A stretch of DNA of 57,124 bases from Bacteroidota bacterium (GCA_017303895.1 JAFLBF010000003.1:245694-302817), one strand, 5' to 3'; numbered from the stretch's first letter, positions 16,476 through 25,761 are shown. Notes: a model not told the origin generated them from the letters alone. Made by a program: numbers and translations.

Positions 16476-17501
16476 TCACTTGACCTTTATCTGCTTTATG
16501 TTTTCGACTAACAGTATAATGATCATTGCAACCAACAGGGTTGCCATTGTTGACACAACCACGATGATCCAGCGGACAGGATAGGATTTTTTCTCAGCAG
16601 GATATGCGTTACTAACCACGAATTTTTGTGGTAAAATTTGTTCTGCATCCACTTTTGCCTCATCATACTTCGATTTTAATAAGTTGAGTTGTTTTCGTTG
16701 CATATACATGTTATCACGTAATGAAACGTAAGCACTACCATACTTACTGAGTATTTTAAATTTCTCTTCTAATGATTTGATCGCGCGCTGATCTCCTTTA
16801 GCAATAGCAATAGCATATTGTTCACTCGTTACCTCCGATTGTGATTCATAATCGAATACGCCATAACTGTTGATCACAGCTAATGAATCTTCCATCGCTT
16901 GTATCTCTTTTAACTTTAAGAAGTATTCACGTTCAACGATCTTCAAGGCCTGATTCGCTCTTTCCCGCTGGATCATGATCTTGGTAGAGTCGTGCAGCGC
17001 AGCAATGTCGTTAGCAATGATAGCGGCTGTATCGGGGTTGTAATCCATTACCTCAATTTTTACCGACATGTATTCGGTTCGTTTGAAATTGATGTTGCTC
17101 TGGAACTCTTCATACAATTTTGTTCTTTTGTACTTATCGGTTGAGTCAATTCCATAATGTTGCATCAAGTTATACTTCTCGCAGATCTTGGTGCGGATCT
17201 CATCGGAGTTCAATATTTGCAACATTTGCTCTGCTTCCTCTTCCTCACCAAATTGAAGTACATCCGTTTTTTGGAAATTATTTTCACTCAGCAAGGCCTT
17301 GGAAATGGAATTTGTTGTTGCCGGGAAGAGAATAACTGTTGATTTGTATTTTTCTCTGATGGTCAAAGAAACGATACTAGAAATAGCAAATGCCGCTATT
17401 GTTAAAACAATCAGTTGTTTACGCCACTTAAATATGAAGTACAATAGATTTAATGAGTTAAAATCTTCTTTTTCTGTCGCTTGCTTATTCATGTTGTACA
17501 T
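16476..17501 (-). CDS. Wzz-type chain-length determinant, first copy
   Basis: A 341-residue polysaccharide co-polymerase with the Wzz pattern: cytoplasmic N-terminus, membrane helix about 32-50 (KQLIVLTIAAFAISSIVSL), periplasmic coiled-coil and C-terminal membrane helix after KKSYPVRWII. It sets the length of O-antigen or capsule chains together with the Wzy-type gene downstream. An acidic run (GEEEEAEQ) lies near residue 85. ATGs at 17501 and 17492 are both usable starts. A TATTTTTG box lies just upstream, so the wzz-wzz-ligase genes may have their own promoter within the cluster. Confidence 0.87.
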   Translation of the reverse strand: MYNMNKQATEKEDFNSLNLLYFIFKWRKQLIVLTIAAFAISSIVSLTIREKYKSTVILFPATTNSISKALLSENNFQKTDVLQFGEEEEAEQMLQILNSDEIRTKICEKYNLMQHYGIDSTDKYKRTKLYEEFQSNINFKRTEYMSVKIEVMDYNPDTAAIIANDIAALHDSTKIMIQRERANQALKIVEREYFLKLKEIQAMEDSLAVINSYGVFDYESQSEVTSEQYAIAIAKGDQRAIKSLEEKFKILSKYGSAYVSLRDNMYMQRKQLNLLKSKYDEAKVDAEQILPQKFVVSNAYPAEKKSYPVRWIIVVVSTMATLLVAMIIILLVENIKQIKVK

Positions 17502-17518
17502 TTAATTTTATAGGGAAA

Positions 17519-17526
17519 CAAAAATA
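17519..17526 (-). promoter_or_regulatory. -7 box (TATTTTTG) before the first wzz-type gene
   Basis: Full match to TAnnTTTG, 17 bases before the ATG, in the 48-base gap after the flippase gene. No -33 element at the standard spacing. Confidence 0.35.
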
Positions 17527-17549
17527 GGAAAAAATAGCCAAATCACGAT

Positions 17550-18992
17550 TTAGCCATATTTCATGATCCGGAACATTGATTTTAGGCTGATAATACCTGT
17601 TATAAATGCCCATATTGCTGAGGTAGCAACCATTATGGCAAACCGTATCATCCAATGAAAGTTCAGTAATTCATGTGTAGCATAGTTGATTCCTACTATG
17701 CCAACTGTAAATACAATGAATGTATTGATCAACCGGACATTAACTTTGAATTTGAATATTTTTTGTGCAATAAATACTTGTATCCCTGCCGTTACAAATT
17801 GTGTGATCATGCTTGAAATTGCCGATCCATAGGCGTTGTATTGTTTTATAAGGATGTAATTAAGAATAATATTGAAAAGCATCCCCGATGCCGCCATGTA
17901 ATTTAACTGGCGCATATTTCCGTTAGCCGTTAATAAGGTTCCAAAAATATAAGTGGTGGATACAGCTATGAAGCTCATCATCAATAAACCAAATATTTTA
18001 GCGGAGTCTTCGATGTGCTCTTTGTACATTAATTCCATCAGCTCGGTACTATAAAACAAACAACCAATCCCTACAACAATGGCCGGTGTTAACAATAAAG
18101 TACTAATTAGTTTTACAAGAGGTTCTACTGATTCTTTATATTTCAGCATACGGGAAAAGATGGGCAATAGCATTCCTGCCGTCAGAAATGCGATCATATT
18201 GGTAGCATCCAATATCCTGAATGCCTGTGCATATATTCCGGATTGAACATCTCCATCAGGCAAGATCCGCTCGATCATAACAGTGTCGATCCGGTTGTAG
18301 AATGACATTAGCAGAGTAAGAATGGCAAAAGGTAAGCTTTTCTTTAAGATCATTAAAGAAAATGCTTTGTCAAATTTGAAACTGAAGGAATGTGTTTTGC
18401 TTAAGATGATTATAAATGCAGTTACTGTTGTTAGAAGATACGAAGCTGTTTGCGCATAAACAAAATACATAATGCCTTCTTCTGATTTGAAGACATCATT
18501 TTTTAGCATAAAAATGCAGAGAACAATTAGGATCAATCGATCTAAAACGGAAACGATACTGTCGGTTTTAAACAGGTGTAATCCTGCTAAATTGGATCGT
18601 AAATACAAAATGAAGAATACAAGGAACATATTGAATCCTTGCACCAACAATAGTTTCATTAATCGTATGTCATAACCTATAATGAAACCCGCAAGCACAC
18701 AAATGATGATATAGGCAACCGCAAGTAATAGCTTTAAACTTACCAGGCTCGAAAAGTGTTTGGTCAGTAGGTGGTTGTTTTGAGCAATATTCTTGTTATT
18801 AAAGTTGGTAATACCAAAGTCTAATATGATCGTAAGCAAAAATGTGAAATTGAAAATAGCAAAATAGATCCCGTAATTTGCGGCACCAACCTCTACTTGT
18901 ACTGCTCTATCTATACCCAAAATGTAGATAGGTTTTATGAGCAAATTCATAAAAAGGAGTAATGCTAAATTGGCAACAAACTTTTTCTGCAT
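17550..18992 (-). CDS. Polysaccharide flippase (Wzx / MOP superfamily)
   Basis: A 480-residue protein with about 14 hydrophobic helices spread over its whole length, as in Wzx-type lipid-linked sugar flippases. Typical features are an early DRAVQVEVGAANYGIYFAIF segment and the middle YNRIDTVMIERILPDGDVQSGIYAQAFRI segment, close to the conserved MOP pattern of a loop after helix 7. It moves undecaprenyl-linked repeat units across the inner membrane. It lies between the FkbM methyltransferase (15 bases upstream) and the chain-length genes, all on the minus strand. No glycosyltransferase that starts the repeat unit is present in the window. Confidence 0.88.
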   Translation of the reverse strand: MQKKFVANLALLLFMNLLIKPIYILGIDRAVQVEVGAANYGIYFAIFNFTFLLTIILDFGITNFNNKNIAQNNHLLTKHFSSLVSLKLLLAVAYIIICVLAGFIIGYDIRLMKLLLVQGFNMFLVFFILYLRSNLAGLHLFKTDSIVSVLDRLILIVLCIFMLKNDVFKSEEGIMYFVYAQTASYLLTTVTAFIIILSKTHSFSFKFDKAFSLMILKKSLPFAILTLLMSFYNRIDTVMIERILPDGDVQSGIYAQAFRILDATNMIAFLTAGMLLPIFSRMLKYKESVEPLVKLISTLLLTPAIVVGIGCLFYSTELMELMYKEHIEDSAKIFGLLMMSFIAVSTTYIFGTLLTANGNMRQLNYMAASGMLFNIILNYILIKQYNAYGSAISSMITQFVTAGIQVFIAQKIFKFKVNVRLINTFIVFTVGIVGINYATHELLNFHWMIRFAIMVATSAIWAFITGIISLKSMFRIMKYG

Positions 18993-19007
18993 CGTTTCGT
19001 TTTAAAT

Positions 19008-19745
19008 TTATTGAGGAAGAAAAATAAATGTTTGTTTTTGATGAATTTTAGGGTCAAAATTGATCAGTTGATCATTCATCACCACTTTGATCGTGTAGCC
19101 TAATTTTTTTAACAGCTCGAAACAATTATAACGATTTTCATTGTCCCACAGCTCGGCATAGATAACAGGCTTGTGTTTATTTATTAGCTGTTTCCCTCCT
19201 TCAAGGGCAAAAAACTCGAAATTTTCAATATCAATTTTAATTCCTGCTATCGAATTGGCAGTGTGTTGTAATTCGTCTATTTTATCAAGCATTCTTAACG
19301 GAACCTTTAACCGCTCTCCCTCATTGAATTCTGTAATGCTATCATGAACTACATGGCTCAGTCCCTGCATCCTGACATTCGACACAACCGGCATCACCAT
19401 TTCTACTTCCCCTTCTGAGTTCCCCAAGGCATATTCGAAAAGGCTGACATTTTTGAGTTTAAAATAATTGATCACACGTTTGAAAGCCATGATATTATTG
19501 GGCATTGGTTCAAAACTATAGACATGAACATTTTTTATCCTCCGTGCTAAATGTACCGTCATGATGCCAATATTAGCACCAATATCCAATACAGAACTAT
19601 TGTCTGGGATCAGTTTTAAGAAATGAAAAAAATCTTTTTCATTTTTATCGTTTTTCAAGGTGTAAATTTTGAATAATGAAAAAATAAAAAGGTAGTTTTC
19701 AAATCCAAACAACATGTGAAGGATATATTTTATGAGGCCTTTCAT
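19008..19745 (-). CDS. FkbM-family methyltransferase
   Basis: A 245-residue SAM-dependent methyltransferase. The SAM loop VLDIGANIGIMTVHLARR (about 53-70), the acidic strand-end motif YSFEPMP and the later IKIDIENFEFFALEGG segment define the FkbM family. Such enzymes often methylate sugars in O-antigens. The N-terminus is hydrophobic (residues 1-28), which may be a membrane-associated helix. It is first in the minus-strand polysaccharide cluster and divergent from the GT4 gene with a 45-base gap. A TATTTTTG box ends only 7 bases before the ATG, hinting at a very short leader. Confidence 0.88.
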   Translation of the reverse strand: MKGLIKYILHMLFGFENYLFIFSLFKIYTLKNDKNEKDFFHFLKLIPDNSSVLDIGANIGIMTVHLARRIKNVHVYSFEPMPNNIMAFKRVINYFKLKNVSLFEYALGNSEGEVEMVMPVVSNVRMQGLSHVVHDSITEFNEGERLKVPLRMLDKIDELQHTANSIAGIKIDIENFEFFALEGGKQLINKHKPVIYAELWDNENRYNCFELLKKLGYTIKVVMNDQLINFDPKIHQKQTFIFLPQ

Positions 19746-19752
19746 TTGCGTG

Positions 19753-19760
19753 CAAAAATA
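19753..19760 (-). promoter_or_regulatory. -7 box (TATTTTTG) of the FkbM-flippase-wzz cluster
   Basis: Full match to TAnnTTTG on the minus strand, immediately before the FkbM ATG. No clear -33 element at 20 bases. Confidence 0.35.
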
Positions 19761-19790
19761 TCATAAATTCGTTCAAAAATTGAGATTTTA

Positions 19791-20918
19791 GTGGAAATAG
19801 TTGTCAATACTCGCTTACTATTAAGAAATAAGCTGGAAGGCATAGGTTGGTTTACGTATGAAACACTTAAACGAATTACTAATGCTCATCCGGAACACCA
19901 TTTTATTTTTTTGTTTGATAGAGATTATGACGAAGAATTTATCTTTTCTGAAAATATTACTCCTGTTATTCTTTCACCACAAGCTCGTCACCCTTTCTTA
20001 TTTTACTGGTGGTTCGAGTTTTCAGTAGCCAATTTTTTGAATAAATATAAACCGGATCTTTTTTTGTCTCCTGATGGATACATGTCTTTAAAAGCTAATT
20101 GTAAGCAGTTGGCAGTTATTCATGATATTAGTTTTGAGCACTATCCGGATGATGTGTCATTTATTGTCCGGAAATATTATCATTATTTTTTTCCTCGTTT
20201 TGCCAATAAAGCTACGCGCATAGCAACTGTATCTGAATTTTCAAAGAGTGATCTGGTACAAACCTATGGAGTACAACCTTCCAAGATTGATGTTGTTTTT
20301 AATGGTTCGAATGAAATCTATTGCCCTATTTCAGATGAATTGAAATTGGAAACACAGAAACGTTTTTCAAGAGCAGGAGAGTACTTCCTGTTTGTTGGTT
20401 CGTTGCATCCCCGCAAAAATATTTCCCGTCTTTTTAAAGCATTTGATCTATTCAAGTCTTCTTTTGACTCGAATGTCAAACTGGTAATTGTTGGTGAGAA
20501 GTATTATTGGACAAATGATATCAAGAATATATATCTTAATATGAAATTCAAAGAGGATGTGATCTTTACCGGCCGGCTCTCGAATGAAGATCTTAAAAAT
20601 GTGTTGGGCTCAGCTTTGGCTTTAACGTATGTGCCCTACTTTGAAGGATTTGGCATTCCTATTTTAGAGGCTATGAGTTGTGATACTCCTGTTATTACAA
20701 GTAACATTACCTCTATGCCTGAAGTTGCAGGGAATGCAGCTTTATTGGTTAATCCATTCTCTGAGAAATCAATAGCCGATGCAATGATCTATCTCTACAA
20801 AGATGAAGAGATGCGAGCCGACCTTATCAGGAAAGGGAGAGAAAGAAAGAAAGAGTTTAGTTGGGAGCGTTCTGCCAATCTTTTATGGGATAGTATTGAA
20901 AAAACGATCAACTCTTAA
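19791..20918 (+). CDS. Glycosyltransferase family 4
   Basis: A 375-residue GT-B enzyme transferring a sugar from a nucleotide donor. The N-terminal domain has NTRLLLRNKLEGIGWFTYET, the acceptor-side pattern of GT4 mannosyl/rhamnosyl-type enzymes. The donor domain has FVGSLHPRKNISRLFKAFDL and the EX7E motif in FEGFGIPILEAMS, followed by DTPVITSNITSMPEVAGNAA. The start codon is GTG (19791-19793); no ATG is near and the GTG gives the expected first strand. It is divergent from the polysaccharide cluster but very probably serves it. Sugar specificity is not readable. Confidence 0.9.
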   Translation: MEIVVNTRLLLRNKLEGIGWFTYETLKRITNAHPEHHFIFLFDRDYDEEFIFSENITPVILSPQARHPFLFYWWFEFSVANFLNKYKPDLFLSPDGYMSLKANCKQLAVIHDISFEHYPDDVSFIVRKYYHYFFPRFANKATRIATVSEFSKSDLVQTYGVQPSKIDVVFNGSNEIYCPISDELKLETQKRFSRAGEYFLFVGSLHPRKNISRLFKAFDLFKSSFDSNVKLVIVGEKYYWTNDIKNIYLNMKFKEDVIFTGRLSNEDLKNVLGSALALTYVPYFEGFGIPILEAMSCDTPVITSNITSMPEVAGNAALLVNPFSEKSIADAMIYLYKDEEMRADLIRKGRERKKEFSWERSANLLWDSIEKTINS

Positions 20919-22252
20919 GTGCTTCGTTTGCTGATATAATTAAACCTGAAGAATAACAGTAGGGCTGAAGTTGTAAGTCCAATAGAAAGTCCGTACCAAA
21001 TACCCTCCACTCCCATGTTGAGCTTAAATGCAAAAAGATAGCTAATTGGTAATCCGATTATCCAATAGGCTATAAGCGTTATGATCGTAGGTATCTTTAC
21101 ATCATTTATCCCACGCAAAGCTCCTAATGCAACCACTTGAGTACCATCACTCAATTGAAATAATGCGGCAATAATAAGCAAGGAAGCCGAAATGGATAAG
21201 ACTTCCGGGTCGTCATTGAAAAAAGTGGGTAGCCAGTGATTCAAAACAATGAACCCTAATGCCATTGTGCCCATGAAAAACAGGACCATAATAAATGCAC
21301 TGAATCCGGAGGTTCTTATTCCCGGTATGCTCTTGAGGCCATATTGGTTTCCCACTCTAACAGATGCTGCTGCTGAAATGCCACTAGCCATCATATAAGT
21401 TACTGCAGCGATACTCAGTGCTATCTGATGAGCAGCTTGTGCTTTCGGACCAATCCAACCGATCATAATTACTGCGAATGCAAATGCTCCTACTTCAAAG
21501 AACCATTGCAAACCCGAAGGAACACCAATTGATAGTATTTTCTTAGATAATTCTATCGACACATTTTTGAATGAAAAATTGATCCAATAATCTTTAAAAA
21601 ATGTATTGGAATAAACATACCAAAACATGATCAATGCCATGGCAAATCGGGCAATGAAACTAGCCCAGCACGACCCCATCAAGCCCATTTCAGGAAAGCC
21701 CCAATGACCAAATATTAGTAGATAGTTAAGAAGAATATTCAATAGATTAGAACCTACAGAAATGAGCATAGCCATTTTGGTATTTGATAAACCTTCGGCA
21801 AATTGCTTAAAGGCCGAAAAGATACAAAGTGGGATCATACCCAGCATCATCACATTCAAAAATGGGATAGCCATATCTACAACTTCCTTTTTTTGATCAA
21901 AAAGTGTTAAAACAGGAGCAATAGCTACCAGCAAAATGAAAAGCAATATGCCTAATAATGTATTAATGATGATCGAATGCTTAAGTAGGGAGGCATTTTC
22001 TTTTATGTTCTTCGAACTGTCAGCTGCAGCTACCAATGGAGTTACTCCATATGATACTCCTAAACCAAAAACAAGGACTAATGTATATAAGCTGTTCGCT
22101 AGAGCCACGGCCGCCTGTTCGTTTGTCCCAATTTGTCCAACCATAGCAGTATCTACAACGCCCACCATGATATGCCCCAATTGACTCATGACAACAGGGT
22201 AGGCTAAAAGGAATGTTGCTTTGTAATGCTTAAAATATTCTGCGGAAAACAT
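20915..22252 (-). CDS. MATE-family multidrug/Na+ antiporter
   Basis: A 445-residue inner-membrane exporter with 12 hydrophobic helices and two MatE repeats. The first repeat begins YPVVMSQLGHIMVGVVDTAMVGQIG, a classic NorM-like signature; the second contains GVPSGLQWFFEVGAFAFAVIMIGWIG. It probably exports cationic drugs or metabolites in exchange for Na+ or H+. It overlaps the convergent GT4 gene by 4 bases. A TACCTTTG box at 22276-22283 is the likely promoter element. Nothing points to a role in the polysaccharide cluster. Confidence 0.92.
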   Translation of the reverse strand: MFSAEYFKHYKATFLLAYPVVMSQLGHIMVGVVDTAMVGQIGTNEQAAVALANSLYTLVLVFGLGVSYGVTPLVAAADSSKNIKENASLLKHSIIINTLLGILLFILLVAIAPVLTLFDQKKEVVDMAIPFLNVMMLGMIPLCIFSAFKQFAEGLSNTKMAMLISVGSNLLNILLNYLLIFGHWGFPEMGLMGSCWASFIARFAMALIMFWYVYSNTFFKDYWINFSFKNVSIELSKKILSIGVPSGLQWFFEVGAFAFAVIMIGWIGPKAQAAHQIALSIAAVTYMMASGISAAASVRVGNQYGLKSIPGIRTSGFSAFIMVLFFMGTMALGFIVLNHWLPTFFNDDPEVLSISASLLIIAALFQLSDGTQVVALGALRGINDVKIPTIITLIAYWIIGLPISYLFAFKLNMGVEGIWYGLSIGLTTSALLLFFRFNYISKRST

Positions 22253-22275
22253 AATTATTTCTTCTAAAAGGCTTG

Positions 22276-22283
22276 CAAAGGTA
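22276..22283 (-). promoter_or_regulatory. -7 box (TACCTTTG) of the MATE gene
   Basis: Full match to TAnnTTTG, 23 bases before the MATE ATG. No -33 element at standard spacing. Confidence 0.4.
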
Positions 22284-22336
22284 GGGTTTAACTGTCATTA
22301 ATAGTCCATCGAAACCTAAAAAAACGCTATTTTTTC

Positions 22337-22367
22337 TTGAAAAAACAACAAAAAAACCTTATGTTTG
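22337..22367 (+). promoter_or_regulatory. Promoter of the 129-residue secreted protein
   Basis: TTG (22337-22339), exactly 20 bases, TATGTTTG (22360-22367). Because the -7 box covers an upstream in-frame TTG at 22365, translation must begin at the later ATG at 22392. Confidence 0.65.
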
Positions 22368-22391
22368 AAGGGTTATATAAACTACAATCGA

Positions 22392-22781
22392 ATGAAAAAG
22401 ATCTATTTAGTGGCACTCTTAATGAGTTTAGGTTTTGTATCCCTTGCACAAAACGAAACCATTGATGCCCGTTTAAATTCAAAATTCTCTAAGCAAGAAC
22501 TACAAGAGTTACAGTCTAAAAATCCGGCAGAACTTGCTTTTTTAAATTTTTATGTTGCAAATGCTTATCAGGTAACACCTATGCCATCCGGCAAAGGCGG
22601 AACACATGAAATAAAAGGAAGTATCAAAGTGGCAGATCTTAATAATGTCAATATTTATGAATTAAATTTATCACCGCTTCAAAAAGACTATCAATATTAT
22701 ACTATTGAAGGAACAGATAAGCTGTTGGTGATCCTTTCTGATGAACAGATCAGAGCGAAATACAATCAAATAAAAAAATAA
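22392..22781 (+). CDS. Small secreted protein of unknown function
   Basis: A 129-residue protein with a signal peptide (MKKIYLVALLMSLGFVSLAQ). The mature part has a helix (LNSKFSKQELQELQSKNPAEL), the segment FLNFYVANAYQVTPMPSGKG, then short strands and YYTIEGTDKLLVILSDEQI. I do not recognise a family. It precedes the T9SS cargo gene by 16 bases, so they are likely cotranscribed, and it could be an accessory of that protein. The start is fixed by the promoter, which overlaps the longer possible reading frame. Confidence 0.75.
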   Translation: MKKIYLVALLMSLGFVSLAQNETIDARLNSKFSKQELQELQSKNPAELAFLNFYVANAYQVTPMPSGKGGTHEIKGSIKVADLNNVNIYELNLSPLQKDYQYYTIEGTDKLLVILSDEQIRAKYNQIKK

Positions 22782-22797
22782 TTCTTAATTAGTAATA

Positions 22798-25008
22798 ATG
22801 AAAAAGCAATTCTTATTTGCTGCCTTTTTAGCAATCGTTTTTAACGTAAGATCACAAGTGATCCTAATTACGGATCCGGATAATAATCAGGCGAATCCGA
22901 TCAATTGTACTGTTTTTAATGATGGTGCGGTTCAAAATTTTTATGATTCCGGAAATGCCGGAGCCAACTATGGGAATAATGAAAACGTTGATATAACGAT
23001 TTGTCCTTCATTGTCTACGGGTAGTAAAGTATCTGTATCTTTTGGTATCAATGCTGGTTTTTCCTGGAATGTGGATGCTTCCGATACTATTTATGTATAT
23101 GATGGTCCAACTACAGCTTCTCCTTTATTGGGAAAGCATAACAGTTCCATGAGTCCGAATGGATTCTTTTACACTGCTTCCTGGAATAATCCTAGTGGTT
23201 GTTTGACTTTTAAATTTATTTCTGATGGTGCTGTAACCGGCACTGGTTGGGCTGCTAACATTACTTGTGGTAATCCAGTACAGCCTTTTGAACCACATAT
23301 TTTAGCTTTTTTGAACGGAAGCGGATCAAGTATTTTAGCTCCTGCTGATACGGGTTATGCTGATGTATGTTTTAATGACTCCATTTTGTTTGAAGCAAGA
23401 GGTGACTTCCCTTATTCTTTACAGTCTACAGGTACGGGTTATTCTCAGGATACTAGCAATTGTACTTATTTATGGAAGTTTAGCGATGGAACGCAAAAGA
23501 CAGGACGTAAGGTTTGGTTCAAGCCACCTGCTCGTTCCGGATATCTTGTTACATTACGTATGACCGATCCTGTGAATCAGATTGAAGTAATGAAATGCAA
23601 GGTACGTGTTTCTACTATTCCAAGTTTTGCCGGAACTGGTCCATTAGAAGATACAGTTTGTGTTGGCCAAGCTACTCAATTGATCGCGGGTGTTACCAAC
23701 ACAGATACTGTTGGTGTTGATCCTACACAAGCGGGTTTTGAATTTGGTGGGGTGTTTGCCGGATTAACTTACCTGCCGGATGGTTCAGGAGCTGTTTATA
23801 CGACAACTGTAAATATCTCTGATTTTAACCCCGGACAAACAATCACTCAAGCCAGTGATATTCAGCAAATGTGTGTGGTGATGGAACACTCCTATTTAGG
23901 AGATCTTGAAATGCGTTTAACTTGTCCGAATGGAACAAACACAACAATTTTTAATAGCTATAGTCCAGGGATGATCCCGGGTGGATTCAATGGTGGCGGA
24001 ACTTTCCTCGGTGAGGCAGATGATAATGGGAACGGTACACCTGGAATTGGCTGGCAATATTGTTTTGCTGACAATGCTACTTGGGGTAATTTTGCTCAAG
24101 AATTTACTGCAGGTAATTTTACTACTGTAACCAATCCTCCTTCTCCATCTAATGGGCAATCCATGTCTCAAGGGACATATAAGCCTGAACAGTCGTTTGC
24201 CAACTTTATCGGTTGTCCTATTAATGGTAACTGGACGATCACGATCCAGGATAATCTTTCCATTGATGATGGCTATATTTTTGAGTGGGGGGTTTTCTTT
24301 AATCCCGCTATTAATCCGAATACAGAGTTCTATACTCCACTTATTGCTTCTGATCAGTGGTTACCTGATCCAACTATCGTTACCGGGCAAAATGATACAG
24401 CTATCATTGTTATTCCTAATACTGTTGGACCTCATAATTATACCTATCAAGTGACAGATAATTTTGGTTGTACGTATGATACAACTGTTACTATTTATGC
24501 TTTTGAAGCACCAACTCTTCCTCCGGGAGCACAAGTTTGTGATTTTTCTTATCAGGTAAGCGGTGCATCTAATTCCAGTGGTTTGCCTGTTCATTGGACA
24601 TTAACATCTTCTCCTGCTGGAGCATCTGTTTCCTATAGTCCTGATTCTTTGTCGCTCAATCCTTATATTACAGTTTCTGCCTATGGCGATTACACATTCT
24701 CTCTGAGCAATGGTTTGTGTGCTGATGATATTAATTTCACATTTATTTGTGATATCGAAGTGCCGAATGTATTCACACCAAATGGCGATGGAGTGAATGA
24801 TGCATTAGCATTCCGTTATTTAGAATATCACGATAATAGCTCTTTAAAGGTATATAACAGATGGGGAGTTAAGGTTTATGAAAGCGCTGATTATGAAAAT
24901 CAGTGGACCGGTGGTAATTTATCTGATGGCGTTTATTACTTCATATTAGAAGGACCTAATTTGGAAAAAGTATATACCGGATATGTTCAATTGATCCGTG
25001 GTAAATAA
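22798..25008 (+). CDS. CUB / P-domain surface protein, T9SS type-B cargo
   Basis: A 736-residue secreted protein. After the signal peptide (to about residue 19) comes a CUB-like domain (about 38-160; SDTIYVYDGPTTASPLLGKH is typical), then a PKD-like segment (FSDGTQKTGRKVWF), a proprotein-convertase P-like domain (about 300-510; HSYLGDLEMRLTCPNGT, NGNWTITIQDN) and an Ig-like region. It ends with the gliding-motility C-terminal domain: VPNVFTPNGDGVNDALAFRY, then VYNRWGVKVYESADY and a G-Y-V-Q-L-I-R-G tail. This is the type-B sorting signal for the type IX secretion system. No protease domain is seen, so it is an adhesin-like or scaffold protein. No T9SS machinery gene was recognised in the window. 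Confidence 0.88.
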   Translation: MKKQFLFAAFLAIVFNVRSQVILITDPDNNQANPINCTVFNDGAVQNFYDSGNAGANYGNNENVDITICPSLSTGSKVSVSFGINAGFSWNVDASDTIYVYDGPTTASPLLGKHNSSMSPNGFFYTASWNNPSGCLTFKFISDGAVTGTGWAANITCGNPVQPFEPHILAFLNGSGSSILAPADTGYADVCFNDSILFEARGDFPYSLQSTGTGYSQDTSNCTYLWKFSDGTQKTGRKVWFKPPARSGYLVTLRMTDPVNQIEVMKCKVRVSTIPSFAGTGPLEDTVCVGQATQLIAGVTNTDTVGVDPTQAGFEFGGVFAGLTYLPDGSGAVYTTTVNISDFNPGQTITQASDIQQMCVVMEHSYLGDLEMRLTCPNGTNTTIFNSYSPGMIPGGFNGGGTFLGEADDNGNGTPGIGWQYCFADNATWGNFAQEFTAGNFTTVTNPPSPSNGQSMSQGTYKPEQSFANFIGCPINGNWTITIQDNLSIDDGYIFEWGVFFNPAINPNTEFYTPLIASDQWLPDPTIVTGQNDTAIIVIPNTVGPHNYTYQVTDNFGCTYDTTVTIYAFEAPTLPPGAQVCDFSYQVSGASNSSGLPVHWTLTSSPAGASVSYSPDSLSLNPYITVSAYGDYTFSLSNGLCADDINFTFICDIEVPNVFTPNGDGVNDALAFRYLEYHDNSSLKVYNRWGVKVYESADYENQWTGGNLSDGVYYFILEGPNLEKVYTGYVQLIRGK

Positions 25009-25024
25009 AAAAATAATTTCAAAT

Positions 25025-25058
25025 AAAAAAAGCTTCACCAAACGGTGAAGCTTTTTTT
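25025..25058. terminator. Bidirectional terminator between the T9SS cargo gene and msrA
   Basis: AAAAAAGCTTCACC (25026-25039) faces GGTGAAGCTTTTTTT (25044-25058), perfectly self-complementary with a T-run on each strand. It serves both convergent genes and reaches the stop codon of msrA. Confidence 0.9.
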
Positions 25059-25710
25059 ATTTCTTTAATTTCTCCTTGAATACCTTTCTGAATTTTTCAA
25101 CTTTCGGCTGTATAATGTAAGAGCAGTAAGGTTGATCACCGTTTAGATTAAAATAATTTTGGTGATAGTCATCTGCCATATAAAATACACTTGCAGGACT
25201 GATCTCTGTTACAATTGGTTGAGCCCAAGCTCCTGAGTTATTCAATTCTAACTTGTATTTCTCTGCTAATTTTTTTTGCTCGTCATTATGATAAAATATA
25301 ACTGATCGGTATTGGGTTCCAACATCATTTCCTTGTCTGTTTAATTGCGTAGGGTCATGCGATTGCCAAAACGCAGCTAATAGTTCATCATAACTAATTT
25401 TAGAGGAGTCAAAGCTGATCTGACATACTTCGGCATGTCCGGTCGTTCCCATACAAACTTCTTTGTAGGCCGGATTTTTTATATGTCCACCCATAAAACC
25501 GGATCTGACAGAAATAACTCCTTCCAATAATTGAAATTGAGCTTCTACACACCAAAAGCATCCTGCTCCGAAAGTGGCAGTATCAGTTATATTCGCATTC
25601 ATGTTGTTTTTTGAAAAGTTATTAATTGGGTTGTCGCTTGAATTTGATGGTACGCAATTTACGATGGCAGATAGAATAATTCCTAAGTAAAAATAAGTTG
25701 CTGTTTTCAT
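25057..25710 (-). CDS. msrA: Peptide-methionine (S)-S-oxide reductase, exported
   Basis: MsrA reduces methionine-S-sulfoxide in oxidised proteins. The catalytic Cys51 lies in GAGCFWCVEAQF; GGHIKNPAYKEVC, TGHAEV and the FWQSHDPTQLNRQGND-type segment are family hallmarks. The 217-residue protein carries an N-terminal hydrophobic segment ending at a Cys (Cys19), suggesting an exported lipoprotein acting in the periplasm or at the outer membrane, followed by an Asn/Ser linker. The lipobox is imperfect (Asn before Cys), so plain secretion is possible. It is flanked by terminators on both sides and is therefore probably monocistronic. Confidence 0.95.
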   Translation of the reverse strand: MKTATYFYLGIILSAIVNCVPSNSSDNPINNFSKNNMNANITDTATFGAGCFWCVEAQFQLLEGVISVRSGFMGGHIKNPAYKEVCMGTTGHAEVCQISFDSSKISYDELLAAFWQSHDPTQLNRQGNDVGTQYRSVIFYHNDEQKKLAEKYKLELNNSGAWAQPIVTEISPASVFYMADDYHQNYFNLNGDQPYCSYIIQPKVEKFRKVFKEKLKK

Positions 25711-25733
25711 AATTGCATTTTATTCATAACAAA

Positions 25734-25761
25734 AAAAGAGGCTCAATGTTGAGCCTCTTTT
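25734..25761. terminator. Bidirectional terminator before msrA
   Basis: Perfectly complementary AAAAGAGGCTCAA (25734-25746) and TTGAGCCTCTTTT (25749-25761). On the minus strand it ends the small Lys/Ala-rich gene, whose stop lies directly beside it. Confidence 0.85.

Noticed and set aside
22365..22391. Earlier TTG start of the small secreted protein
   Set aside because: The TTG lies inside the -7 box (22360-22367) and cannot be in the mRNA; the ATG at 22392 gives a normal signal peptide.
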